32,054 nt of DNA, taken from positions 1-32,054 of the forward strand of contig ONYL01000024.1 of the NCBI GenBank assembly GCA_900322035.1. Direction: 5' to 3'. Of this stretch, positions 24,964-31,910 are shown piece by piece; the stretch's first letter is position 1, and every line of letters starts with the position of its first letter. The notes below the pieces were generated by a model. It searched no databases and was not told the DNA's origin. It saw only the letters and a program-made list of their open reading frames with translations. This DNA is from an uncultured Prevotella sp. GTDB lineage: Bacteria > Bacteroidota > Bacteroidia > Bacteroidales > Bacteroidaceae. Made by a program: the position numbers and the translations under genes.

Positions 24964-24968
24964 GGGCT

Positions 24969-25973
24969 TTAGTAGTTACCTTGTTCTTGACCTGTCGAGA
25001 GCGTTCTTCTGCATTCTTCCAGGATGGCTGTGAGCTCCTCGACGGTGTTGGCGCGAAGCATGGCGATGCGTGTCTGGCGGAAGTTGGGTATTCCCTTGAA
25101 TATGGGACTTGCCGCAAGGTGCCGCCGTGTATGCAATATGCCGCGGTATTCGTCGATCCGCTCCACGTTGATGCGGAGCTGTTCTTCCAAAATGTCGATT
25201 TTATCGTTCAAGCTGAGAGGTTTGCCCGCCTTGTCGGGATGCATGTAGTCGAGTATCTCCTTGAACAACCAGGGGCATCCGAAGGTGGCCCTGCCGATCA
25301 TCACGGCGTCTACGCCATACTTTTCGAAGGCTTCCACAGCCCCTTCGGGCGTGGCGATGTCGCCGTTGCCAATGATGGGGATGTGTATGCGCGGATTCCT
25401 TTTCACCTCTCCGATGAGTGTCCAGTCTGCCTCTCCGGTATACATCTGCGATCGTGTGCGGCCGTGTATGGTCAGCGCTTGTATGCCACAGTCCTGCAAC
25501 TGCTCAGCCAAGTCGGTAATCACGTAGTGCTCTTTGTCCCATCCCAGGCGAGTCTTGGCCGTAACGGGCACGTTGACAGCCTTGACCACATTGCGGGCGA
25601 TGTCGAGCATCAGCGGAATATTTTTCAGCAGGCCTGCGCCGGCACCTTTTCCGGCGACTTTTTTCACCGGGCAACCAAAGTTGATGTCGATGACGTCGGG
25701 ATGCCACTGCTCCACGATTTTCGCTGCCTCGACCATGGAATCCACGTCCTTACCGTAGATTTGTATTCCTACCGGGCGCTCCTCGTCGTTGAGGGTCATC
25801 TTGCTGAGTGTGGATTTGATGCTGCGTACGATGGCATCGGCCGACACGAATTCCGTGTAGACCATTGCGGCGCCGTAGCGCTTGCAGAGCATTCGGAAGC
25901 CAATGTCGGTCACGTCCTCCATGGGAGCGAGGAAAAGGGGCTTCTCGCCGAAGTCTATATTACCTATTTTCAT
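24969..25973 (-). CDS. dusB: tRNA-dihydrouridine synthase, DusB type
   Basis: Dus enzymes use FMN and NADPH to reduce uridines in tRNA loops. The 334-residue product has the FMN-barrel start [40 protein letters not shown] with Cys101 in the place of the catalytic cysteine, [17 protein letters not shown] and [11 protein letters not shown] followed by [17 protein letters not shown]. Length fits DusB. It is the first gene of the dusB - ruvB - coaD - ybeY operon. A TAACTTTG element (25982-25989) ends 8 bases before the ATG, implying a very short leader or leaderless message; the -33 box is unclear. Confidence 0.93.
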   Translation of the reverse strand: MKIGNIDFGEKPLFLAPMEDVTDIGFRMLCKRYGAAMVYTEFVSADAIVRSIKSTLSKMTLNDEERPVGIQIYGKDVDSMVEAAKIVEQWHPDVIDINFGCPVKKVAGKGAGAGLLKNIPLMLDIARNVVKAVNVPVTAKTRLGWDKEHYVITDLAEQLQDCGIQALTIHGRTRSQMYTGEADWTLIGEVKRNPRIHIPIIGNGDIATPEGAVEAFEKYGVDAVMIGRATFGCPWLFKEILDYMHPDKAGKPLSLNDKIDILEEQLRINVERIDEYRGILHTRRHLAASPIFKGIPNFRQTRIAMLRANTVEELTAILEECRRTLSTGQEQGNY

Positions 25974-25981
25974 TCTGATTG

Positions 25982-25989
25982 CAAAGTTA
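25982..25989 (-). promoter_or_regulatory. Putative -7 element of the dusB operon
   Basis: Minus-strand TAACTTTG fits TAnnTTTG and ends 8 bases before the dusB ATG. The transcript would have almost no leader. A -33 TTG is seen only at a spacing of 24, longer than usual. Confidence 0.4.
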
Positions 25990-26096
25990 CAAAGTTTTTT
26001 TCATTGTACCCGACAATAGGATTTATTTTTCTCTCGGAAGGCATCTTCGGTCCAAGGAGGGCCGGTCTGAAACTTCCCGCTTTAGAGAAAAGCAAA

Positions 26097-26132
26097 AGGC
26101 CGACAACAGGTTTTCACACCTCTTGTCGGCCT
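26097..26132 (-). terminator. Terminator of the 40-residue peptide gene
   Basis: On the minus strand AGGCCGACAAGAGG pairs with CCTGTTGTCGGCCT (one mismatch) around an 8-base loop and is followed by TTTGCTTTTC. It begins 25 bases after the stop of the peptide gene at 26157 and isolates it from dusB. Confidence 0.75.
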
Positions 26133-26156
26133 TCGCTCTCTATTTACCGGTAAGAC

Positions 26157-26279
26157 TTAGACAAATCCACAAGACCCACCATGCATCAGGGCCTCTCCGT
26201 AGGGTTCTACTACGTCTTTCCAATAATTCTCCCAAATTTTCTGTGCTTTCTGCTTCAAATTCATAAAAAACTGTTTCAT
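26157..26279 (-). CDS. Small peptide gene, 40 residues, unknown function
   Basis: The frame begins MKQFFMNLKQKAQKIW, continues as a helix-forming, Trp- and Tyr-containing segment (IWENYWKDVVEPYG) and ends HGGSCGFV. Expression signals are unusually complete for a short frame: a -33/-7 promoter (CTTG, 20 bases, TAACTTTG, 26433-26464), a purine-rich AAAGGA nine bases before the ATG, and a stem-loop terminator directly behind it. The predicted transcript is only about 330 bases and carries a leader of about 145 bases. The product has no signal peptide. The Gly-Gly followed by a five-residue end with one Cys recalls leader/core boundaries of secreted or modified peptides, but no processing enzyme or exporter is adjacent. 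I do not recognise a family. A structural small protein or dual-function RNA are alternatives. Confidence 0.65.
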   Translation of the reverse strand: MKQFFMNLKQKAQKIWENYWKDVVEPYGEALMHGGSCGFV

Positions 26280-26432
26280 AATTTTTTCCTTTCTTTTTAG
26301 TGTTACATGTTTTTAACTAACTCTTTCTGCTTACCTTCACAGGCTCGCTCTTGTTATCCTGAATCTAATTACCTTAGAATACCTTTCGGCTTATCGCCTT
26401 ATATCATTATCCTTGTTTCATCTTTCTGGGTG

Positions 26433-26464
26433 CAAAGTTAAGGCCATTTCAGTGAATAATCAAG
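26433..26464 (-). promoter_or_regulatory. Promoter of the 40-residue peptide gene
   Basis: Minus-strand CTTG (26461-26464), exactly 20 bases, TAACTTTG (26433-26440). It has the same two boxes and spacing as the divergent crcB promoter. The transcript should start near 26426. Confidence 0.7.
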
Positions 26465-26500
26465 AGATTGTCAGTAGAATTTTGATTTTTCTGTGCTACT

Positions 26501-26582
26501 TTTGACTTGAATCAAATCTTGTCAGTCGGAGGCTTGACCCAAGTCAATTCTTGTCATCATCTTTGCTTGTCGTAGCTGACAA
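26501..26582. promoter_or_regulatory. Three short dyads and a 22-base imperfect direct repeat between divergent promoters
   Basis: Dyads are TTTGACTTGAATCAAA (26501-26516), TTGACCCAAGTCAA (26534-26547) and TTGTCGTAGCTGACAA (26567-26582). The first two lie in two imperfect direct copies (26503-26524 and 26535-26556, 17 of 22 bases equal by hand count, both ending CTTGTCA) spaced 32 bases. The cluster lies between the -33 boxes of the peptide gene and crcB, the right place for operator sites. The binding protein is unknown. Confidence 0.45.
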
Positions 26583-26637
26583 AGGGCTGTTTTTGGGCCT
26601 TTCGCCGATCATCTGCATGGGCTTCTTCCCCCTTTTG

Positions 26638-26669
26638 CTTGGTCGTTTGATAAGAAATGAGTAACTTTG
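26638..26669 (+). promoter_or_regulatory. Promoter of crcB
   Basis: CTTG (26638-26641), exactly 20 bases, TAACTTTG (26662-26669). The start near 26676 leaves a leader of under 30 bases before the crcB ATG, too short for a riboswitch. Confidence 0.7.
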
Positions 26670-26703
26670 CGCCTGCGAAAGTATTCGGAATAACAATAAT
26701 CGC

Positions 26704-27078
26704 ATGAGAGAATTTTTTATTGTAGGTATGGGAAGCTTCCTTGGTGGCAGTTCCCGTTACGCCGTGTCGCAAATGATGAAAATGATTTTTGGGACAACTA
26801 CACCATTGGGAACCCTCACGGTGAACATTGTGGGTTGTTTCCTGATCGGGCTTTTCTCTGCCTGGAGTGCCGACAGCCGTTGGCTCTCGCCCTCCTTACG
26901 GCTCATCCTCGTCACCGGATTCTGCGGAGGCTTCACCACATTCTCCACTTTCATGAACGAGAATGCCACGATGCTGCGCGGAGGTGACTATGCCCTTTTC
27001 GGCGGATATTTCTGTGCAAGCCTGCTCCTCGGTTTCGCCGCCCTCATCGGCGGACATTATCTCGTCAGTATATTATAA
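26704..27078 (+). CDS. crcB: Fluoride ion channel CrcB/FluC
   Basis: FluC forms a dual-topology dimeric channel in the inner membrane that lets fluoride leave the cell. The 124-residue product has four hydrophobic segments and the family marks GSFLGGSSRY (10-19), TLTVNIVGCFLIG with Asn41, and GFCGGFTTFSTF (72-83), which holds the Phe residues lining the pore and the central cation site. Length is normal for the single-gene, homodimer type. It is transcribed from a promoter 35 bases upstream, divergently from the small peptide gene, and the HAD phosphatase gene follows after 20 bases. Confidence 0.95.
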   Translation: MREFFIVGMGSFLGGSSRYAVSQMMKMIFGTTTPLGTLTVNIVGCFLIGLFSAWSADSRWLSPSLRLILVTGFCGGFTTFSTFMNENATMLRGGDYALFGGYFCASLLLGFAALIGGHYLVSIL

Positions 27079-27098
27079 TACTAAACCCCTTTTATTTG

Positions 27099-27926
27099 AT
27101 GCAACAGCAACAATATAAAGTCATCGTGCTCGACCTTGACGGCACACTCACTAACGATAAGAAAGAAATAACACCCCGCACCCGGTCGGCCCTTACGGAG
27201 GCTATGCGGTTGGGAGTAAAGGTGGTGCTGGCTTCCGGAAGGCCTGTCTACGGCATTACGGCACTCGCCGAAGAACTTGACCTGAAACATTATGGAGGCT
27301 ATATCATGGCCTTCAACGGTGGAAAAATCATCGACTGCGGCAGTGGAGAGGTGATCTTCAACCAGCAACTTGACGATCGTGCGATACCTTTGCTCTATCG
27401 GGAGGCAAAGGAAAGCGGCATGGAAATCCTCACTTATCAAGGACCAGAAATCGTGACTACAAAGCGCGAAAACAAGTATGTGCTCACGGAGGCCTTCATC
27501 AATAAGATGAAAGTGCGGCAACTCGACGACTTTCCCAAGGAGGTTGTCCCACCGTTGAACAAATGTCTGATTGTCGGTGATCCCAATCCCCTCCATCAGT
27601 TGGAATTACAACTCAGCGTCCTACTGAAAGGAAAAGTGGATGTTTACCGTTCTGCCGGCTTCTTTTTGGAATGTGTGCCGCCGGGTGTAGACAAGAGTCT
27701 GTCGCTTCAGAGATTGCTCGACCGTCTTCATCTCACCCGTGAAGAGGTCATCGCCTGTGGTGACGGATACAATGATCTCTCGATGATTCGCTTTGCAGGA
27801 CTGGGCGTTGCCATGGCTAATGCTGCAAAGGAGGTGCAGGATGCCGCCGACTATGTCACATGGTCGAATGAGGAAGACGGCGTGGCGCATGTCGTAGAGA
27901 AGTTTGTGCTCAGAGCCGCGAAATAA
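27099..27926 (+). CDS. Cof-type HAD phosphatase
   Basis: The product from the ATG at 27099 has 275 residues; a TTG one codon before is less likely. It has HAD motif I VLDLDGTLTND with the nucleophile Asp12 and acid/base Asp14, motif II VVLASGRPVYG, a large C2-type cap (about 85-190), and motif IV VIACGDGYNDLSMI near the end. This is the Cof/YidA subfamily, whose members dephosphorylate small phosphorylated sugars and cofactors in the cytoplasm; the substrate is not predictable here. It lies 20 bases after crcB, so the two are probably co-transcribed, and a long hairpin (27973-28020) separates it from the convergent LOG gene. Confidence 0.92.
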   Translation: MQQQQYKVIVLDLDGTLTNDKKEITPRTRSALTEAMRLGVKVVLASGRPVYGITALAEELDLKHYGGYIMAFNGGKIIDCGSGEVIFNQQLDDRAIPLLYREAKESGMEILTYQGPEIVTTKRENKYVLTEAFINKMKVRQLDDFPKEVVPPLNKCLIVGDPNPLHQLELQLSVLLKGKVDVYRSAGFFLECVPPGVDKSLSLQRLLDRLHLTREEVIACGDGYNDLSMIRFAGLGVAMANAAKEVQDAADYVTWSNEEDGVAHVVEKFVLRAAK

Positions 27927-27972
27927 AGATCGTTGTCGGTTATTCTGATCGTTGGCAAGCCAATATATGTAA

Positions 27973-28020
27973 ACGGCAAGAAGGGCGGCATTCTTGTGTG
28001 AATACCGCCCTTCTTGCCGT
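27973..28020. terminator. Bidirectional stem-loop between convergent genes
   Basis: ACGGCAAGAAGGGCGG-C-ATTC pairs with GAAT-A-CCGCCCTTCTTGCCGT: about 20 base pairs with one mismatch and a 6-base loop. The minus-strand side is followed by TTTA, the plus side has no T-run. It lies between the HAD gene and the LOG gene and probably ends both transcripts. Confidence 0.7.
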
Positions 28021-28054
28021 ATGTGGTTCTCCGTATGGATTTTGGAGCGGGAGA

Positions 28055-28588
28055 TTATTCTCCGATGAGTTCCGTGAGCTGCTCAAAAGTGTTGGCCACA
28101 GGCATCAGCGTGTGATAGTCGCCACGTATCATGCCTTTGGCCTGCAAATAGTCGAGCAGTTTCACGAGGGGATCCCAAAAGCCGTTGACGTTGTAGATGA
28201 TCACTTGCTTCTTGTGGTAGCCAATACTGCGCGAGGAAGCTACGGAGAATATCTCGTCGAGCGTGCCTACTCCGCCGGGGAGGGCCACCATGACGTCGCT
28301 CTGGGCCAGCATGAGATCTTTGCGCTGTGAGAGCGAGTCGCAGGGAATGTCTACGTCGACGCAGTCGCTCCTTCTTGAGCCCCGTTCCACAATGTCGGGA
28401 ATCACGCCAATGGCTATGCCGCCGCCTTGGTGCACGGTCTGCCCGATGCACTCCATGAGACCGCTGTTGGTGCCTCCGAAGACGAGCGTGTGGCCCCGCT
28501 CGACCATCCACTGGCCCAACTGGCGGGCCGCAGCGAAATAGTCCTCGCCGATATTGTTGTTGGCCGAACAGAAAACGCCTATCTTCAT
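28055..28588 (-). CDS. LOG family protein (TIGR00730 type)
   Basis: The 177-residue cytoplasmic product has a Rossmann-like fold start (MKIGVFCSANNNIGEDY), TLVFGGTNSGLM, and the signature PGGVGTLDE at 104-112 of the LOG/lysine-decarboxylase-like family. Members with this motif are cytokinin riboside 5'-monophosphate phosphoribohydrolases or, more generally, nucleotide phosphoribohydrolases; older lysine decarboxylase labels are wrong. In bacteria the natural substrate is often unknown. Its ATG overlaps the stop of the flavodiiron gene (ATGA), so the two are translationally coupled, and it is the last gene of the operon. Confidence 0.88.
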   Translation of the reverse strand: MKIGVFCSANNNIGEDYFAAARQLGQWMVERGHTLVFGGTNSGLMECIGQTVHQGGGIAIGVIPDIVERGSRRSDCVDVDIPCDSLSQRKDLMLAQSDVMVALPGGVGTLDEIFSVASSRSIGYHKKQVIIYNVNGFWDPLVKLLDYLQAKGMIRGDYHTLMPVANTFEQLTELIGE

Positions 28589-29769
28589 TGCAGCAGCCTT
28601 TCTGCCATAGCCTTGCCCAAGGCCTCACAACGGGCCACGACTTCACTATTGAGTCCCTGTTTCATCTCGACGGGCTGCCCCACTGGCTCGAAGTGGATGG
28701 CCTGTTCGTTCCATTCTCCAATCTTCTTCACGGCCTTGCCAGCCCAGCTGTATGAGCCAAACCATCCGATGAGATGATTCTTGATGTCGCGGTTGGCCAC
28801 TTCTTGCAGCAACACGTCCATTTCGTGATAGAGACCGGCATTGTAAGTGGGGGCGCCTACGATGAGTCCGCGGAAGCGGAAGATGTCGCGAAGAATGAAG
28901 GAATGGTGCTGTGTGGAGACGTTGTACATCACGATATTCTTCACTCCTGCCTGCGATGCGGCACGGGCAATATATTCAGCCATGCGCTCTGTGTTGCCAT
29001 ACATGGTGCCGTAGCAGATGACGAGGCCCGGGTCGGTCTCATAGAGCGACATGCGGTTGTACATGTCCACTACACGGGGGATCTCCTTGTGCCATACAGG
29101 GCCGTGGGTAGAGCAGATATAGTCCAGTTGCAGGCAACCTAACTTTTTGAGAGCGTTTTGAACGGGCACACCGTATTTGCCCACAATGTTGCTGTAGTAG
29201 CGCGTCATTTCCAGCCAGCACCATTCGGTGTCGATTTCGCTGTCGATGATTCCGCCATTGAGGGCACCAAAGCATCCGAAGGCATCGCCGCTGAAGATCA
29301 CGTGGTCGGTGGCGTCGTAGGTCATCATGGTCTCGGGCCAGTGCACCATCGGCGTGAGGAAGAACTGCAAGTTGTGATGGCCCAGCGAGAGCGTAGTGCC
29401 ATTACATACCTCAAGCCTGTTGTCGTCGATGTGGTAGAAACCGTGAAGCATGTCGAAAGTCTTCTTGTTGCCCACGACCTTCACATTGGGATAATACTTG
29501 CGAAGCAGCGAGAGCGAGCCACTGTGGTCGGGCTCCATGTGGTTGATGACAACATAGTCGATGGGGCGGTCGCCCAACACCTCGCGCAGCCGTTCGAGGA
29601 ACTGCATGAAGAAGCCTACCTCCACCGTGTCGATGAGACAAACTTTCTCGTCGTCGATGAGGTAGGAATTGTAGCTCACGCCATAAGGCAGCGGCCATAG
29701 TCCCTCGAAGAGCGCTTTCACGCGGTCGTTGACACCCACGTAATACACCTTGTCTGTTATTTCTATCAT
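28585..29769 (-). CDS. Flavodiiron protein (A-type flavoprotein)
   Basis: These two-domain cytoplasmic enzymes reduce oxygen to water or nitric oxide to nitrous oxide and protect anaerobes. The 394-residue product has an N-terminal beta-lactamase-like domain with the diiron ligands HMEPDH (His77, Glu79, Asp81), His143 in MVHWPE, Asp162 in SGDAFG and His222 in STHGP; all six expected ligands are present. A flavodoxin domain starts near 245, with the FMN loop YGTMYGNTERMA at 253-264. No rubredoxin domain is fused, so an external electron donor is needed. It lies 9 bases after the PfkB kinase gene and overlaps the LOG gene, forming a three-gene operon. Confidence 0.94.
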   Translation of the reverse strand: MIEITDKVYYVGVNDRVKALFEGLWPLPYGVSYNSYLIDDEKVCLIDTVEVGFFMQFLERLREVLGDRPIDYVVINHMEPDHSGSLSLLRKYYPNVKVVGNKKTFDMLHGFYHIDDNRLEVCNGTTLSLGHHNLQFFLTPMVHWPETMMTYDATDHVIFSGDAFGCFGALNGGIIDSEIDTEWCWLEMTRYYSNIVGKYGVPVQNALKKLGCLQLDYICSTHGPVWHKEIPRVVDMYNRMSLYETDPGLVICYGTMYGNTERMAEYIARAASQAGVKNIVMYNVSTQHHSFILRDIFRFRGLIVGAPTYNAGLYHEMDVLLQEVANRDIKNHLIGWFGSYSWAGKAVKKIGEWNEQAIHFEPVGQPVEMKQGLNSEVVARCEALGKAMAERLLQ

Positions 29770-29778
29770 AATTGCTCG

Positions 29779-30711
29779 TTATTGATGTTTCATTTTCTCT
29801 CCAAATTCTTTCGAGACATAGTTGCTCTCGGTTTTGCAGCATTCGTTGGAGAAAAGCTGTGCCGTGGCGATGAGATTGTCCCATTGGCTCTCGGTAAGTC
29901 CCCTCTCGATGTCGCGTCGGGTGATGTTGTGCTTCAGCAGTCCGTAGACGAATCCCGCATTAAAGTTGTCGCCTGCGCCGATGGTGCTCACGGTGTTGGT
30001 CTTCTCTACCGGATAGCTCTTGGAAAGGCCATTGTCGGATCGCACTTCTACGGGGTCTTGTCCCTGCGTATAGATAAACTTGCGGCAATAGAAGCTGACC
30101 TCTGCATTGTATACCTTGTCGGCCGAATCTTTCTTGTAGAGCACCTCAAAGTCCTCGCGGCTGCCGCGCACGAAGTCGCTGTAGCCTAAGTTGTCGAGCA
30201 GGTTGGGTGTGATTTTCATGATTTCGTCGCTGTGGGATTTGCGGAAGTTGACATCGTAGTAGAGAATGGCTCCACGTTCGCGCGCATATTCCAGAAACCC
30301 GGCCACCTGCGGGCGCACCACGGGATTGACCGAGAAGAATGAGCCGAAGATCACCACGTCGTCGGGATGGATTTCTGGATAGCTGAATTCCAGCCGGTCG
30401 TGGGGATGGTCCTTATAGAAGATGTAGTCGGCGTTGTTGTCATCGTCGAGGAAGGCAAGCGATATGGGCGACTTGCTGTCGGGAAACACGTTGACATCGT
30501 CGGCGTTGACACCGTTGGCGCGCAGAAAGCTGATGATTTCGTTGCCAACGCGGTCGTTGCCGGCCTCACTGATGAATCTGGTCTCTATACCGCAGCGTCC
30601 CAAAGATATTGCGGCATTGAAAGCGGAACCGCCCGGGACAGCGCAGATGGGCTGTCCGTTCTTGAAGATGATGTCGAGCACGGTCTCGCCAATTCCAATT
30701 ACTTTTCTCAT
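29779..30711 (-). CDS. PfkB-family carbohydrate kinase
   Basis: The 310-residue product is a ribokinase/fructokinase-type sugar kinase. It has the substrate-binding N-terminus GIGETVLDIIF followed by AVPGGSAFNAAISLGRCG (Gly-Gly at 27-28), the middle FISEAGNDRVGNEI, and the ATP and catalytic motif VSTIGAGDNFNAGFVYG, where the GAGDNF stretch at 245-250 carries the catalytic Asp248. The specific sugar is unclear, with fructose the common guess for this form. The reading frame extends 51 codons further upstream, but the strong promoter at 30801-30831 would start the transcript inside that extension, so the ATG at 30711 is preferred. It is the first gene of the operon with the flavodiiron and LOG genes. 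Confidence 0.9.
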   Translation of the reverse strand: MRKVIGIGETVLDIIFKNGQPICAVPGGSAFNAAISLGRCGIETRFISEAGNDRVGNEIISFLRANGVNADDVNVFPDSKSPISLAFLDDDNNADYIFYKDHPHDRLEFSYPEIHPDDVVIFGSFFSVNPVVRPQVAGFLEYARERGAILYYDVNFRKSHSDEIMKITPNLLDNLGYSDFVRGSREDFEVLYKKDSADKVYNAEVSFYCRKFIYTQGQDPVEVRSDNGLSKSYPVEKTNTVSTIGAGDNFNAGFVYGLLKHNITRRDIERGLTESQWDNLIATAQLFSNECCKTESNYVSKEFGEKMKHQ

Positions 30712-30800
30712 GATGTAAAACCGTTCATTATATAGGCCTTCGTTGTCGCTATGGTGGCGACTGAGTGCCCGACAGCAAAGGCCGAGGGTCTTCTTTTGTG

Positions 30801-30831
30801 CAAAGATACAGTAAATTGGCGAAATAACAAA
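30801..30831 (-). promoter_or_regulatory. Promoter of the sugar kinase - flavodiiron - LOG operon
   Basis: Minus-strand TTTG (30828-30831), 19 bases, TATCTTTG (30801-30808). The start near 30794 leaves about 80 bases of leader and decides the kinase start at 30711. Confidence 0.7.
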
Positions 30832-30950
30832 CTCCCAAAGATTTATTTTTCGCAAGCGGGCCAAATCTCAACGCGCCACGCTCTCCATTTCGCGGTGGTT
30901 TCCACGCCCGCATGGAGTATGGAAGTGTTCACTGATCTGATCAGACGGCA

Positions 30951-31060
30951 GGGTAGTCGACCATGGCAGTCTTTCTATATTCGCTCTGACTCAGGCCAGT
31001 CACCCGCTTGCAGGTAGACGTAGTTTGTATTGGGATAAAATGAATTGTCACCTAATGAAC
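30951..31060 (-). pseudogene. Remnant of an AraC-type regulator C-terminus
   Basis: A minus-strand frame reads CKRVTGLSQSEYRKTAMVDY and ends PAV with a stop at 30951. KRVTGLSxSEYRK is the characteristic end of AraC-type DNA-binding domains. Just upstream, in a different frame, the sequence reads GDNSFYPNTNYVY, which could be the preceding helix region, so at least one frameshift separates the two. Nothing like the rest of the domain is left because the membrane-protein gene ends at 31067. It is best read as a truncated, frameshifted relic. Confidence 0.5.
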
Positions 31061-31066
31061 AGAATT

Positions 31067-31594
31067 TCACCCGCATTGAACGGCGGTATCCTTACGGTGC
31101 GGGGTATAGCCTTTGCTCTGCACTTTCCTTCGCATCAGCATATAGCCGAAAAGCCTTGCAGGACTCATAGACAGTACCGCCCACATCCAAAGCCAAAAGC
31201 CAAGATGGGCAGCATAAAGAAAGGTATAAAGATCCTTATGCAGGGAGTAGCCGATGGAACTCTCCAGATAAGCATGGTAGAACAGATAGGCAAGATACAC
31301 AGCTTCCACTATTCCCCACTTTTTTATATAATAAACCAACCAGTCGAGGAAGTTCTTTGCCAGACTCTTCACAGCCTTATGATCAAAGGAAAAGGGAACA
31401 TCAAAAAGTCCGTTTTTGGCATAAGGTCTATAAATAGTGATATAAAAAGCGCATAAGGAAAGTATGTTGATATGATTCAATGTGCCAAAGGAAACAGAAT
31501 CATTGAAGATGTACCTCAGAATCAAAACAGCAACGGTGCAGAAGACTACGTAAAGTAGCACAAAGCCTGATAAAATCTTTAATTTCCCCATCAT
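31067..31594 (-). CDS. Small membrane protein with about four helices, unknown family
   Basis: The 175-residue product (174 if the second ATG is used) has hydrophobic segments near 8-29, 41-57, 94-110 and 123-143, with a polar loop of about 35 residues between the second and third and a basic C-terminal tail (RRKVQSKGYTPHRKDTAVQCG begins at 155). No signature is recognised. It overlaps the end of a short cysteine-rich frame: the stop of that frame (TGA) lies inside the ATGATG at this gene's start, so translation is probably coupled, and both would use the promoter at 31735-31764. Possible roles are immunity, export or sensing for the small peptide, none of them shown. An AraC remnant follows. 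Confidence 0.7.
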   Translation of the reverse strand: MMGKLKILSGFVLLYVVFCTVAVLILRYIFNDSVSFGTLNHINILSLCAFYITIYRPYAKNGLFDVPFSFDHKAVKSLAKNFLDWLVYYIKKWGIVEAVYLAYLFYHAYLESSIGYSLHKDLYTFLYAAHLGFWLWMWAVLSMSPARLFGYMLMRRKVQSKGYTPHRKDTAVQCG

Positions 31595-31707
31595 TTAAAC
31601 ATTTTGCTATTCAACAAACAACTATCTTCAACACAAAGAGAACAATATGGAAGGCCACAACCTTTAATAAAGGTGTACCTTCCAATGATAAATACTAATC
31701 TTTTCAT
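31591..31707 (-). CDS. Short cysteine-rich ORF, 38 residues, coupled to the membrane protein
   Basis: An ATG at 31707 opens 38 codons: a basic-hydrophobic start (MKRLVFIIGRYTFIK), a segment with four cysteines (GCGLPYCSLCVEDSC) and the end LLNSKMFK. The stop overlaps the start of the membrane-protein gene. A TAAATTTG promoter element lies 28 bases upstream, so the ribosome meets this frame first. There is no Shine-Dalgarno sequence, which is normal here. Against it: the stretch 31649-31683 can form an imperfect hairpin (GGAAGG with CCTTCC arms), so the region might instead be a structured leader. If real, the peptide could be a secreted or disulfide-bonded signal, a toxin or a translation leader. 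Confidence 0.5.
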   Translation of the reverse strand: MKRLVFIIGRYTFIKGCGLPYCSLCVEDSCLLNSKMFK

Positions 31708-31734
31708 AAATTTAGGTTTAATTTAATCTCTGTG

Positions 31735-31764
31735 CAAATTTACGAAAAAAAATATCGCAATCAA
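31735..31764 (-). promoter_or_regulatory. Promoter of the cysteine-rich ORF and membrane protein
   Basis: Minus-strand TTG (31762-31764), 19 bases, TAAATTTG (31735-31742). Transcription should begin near 31728, about 20 bases before the ATG at 31707. Confidence 0.6.
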
Positions 31765-31809
31765 TACTTTCACAATATTTAAATATACTTTAACTTATTT
31801 CGGATCACT

Positions 31810-31824
31810 GGATATTTTCCGTGG
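31810..31824 (+). repeat. 15-base sequence repeated in inverse orientation at the left end
   Basis: GGATATTTTCCGTGG here equals the reverse complement of 78-92. Similarity extends about 12 bases further (TT, A and GGTAA are shared) and then stops. In the left copy it lies just before a start codon; here the corresponding codon is ACG and no gene follows. It may be a dispersed element or a relic of the same gene start. Confidence 0.6.
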
Positions 31825-31910
31825 GTTAACGGTAAAGAGATCCAAGATTGCTACCATGCAATTTACCTGACTTCGGTAATGTGCCTCTATAAACCACTCT
31901 AAAAGATTTA

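Larger units (their letters stand above)
26280..26703. other. Divergent control region: peptide-gene leader, dyad cluster, crcB promoter
   Basis: The 424 bases without a long gene hold the leader of the peptide transcript (about 26280-26426), two divergent promoters and three short dyads between them. The leader contains a very short frame of four codons (ATG AAA CAA GGA TAA, minus strand, near 26416) and a small GGC-GATAA-GCC hairpin. I see no known riboswitch; in particular, nothing that reads as a fluoride riboswitch precedes crcB. Confidence 0.55.
30712..31066. other. Gene-free stretch upstream of the sugar kinase
   Basis: The 355 bases hold the kinase leader and promoter, a stretch with no recognisable signal (about 30835-30950) and a decayed AraC-like C-terminus (30951-31060). 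Confidence 0.55.

Noticed and set aside
26280-26703. Fluoride riboswitch upstream of crcB
   Set aside because: The mapped promoter leaves under 30 bases of leader and I see no riboswitch-like conserved elements.
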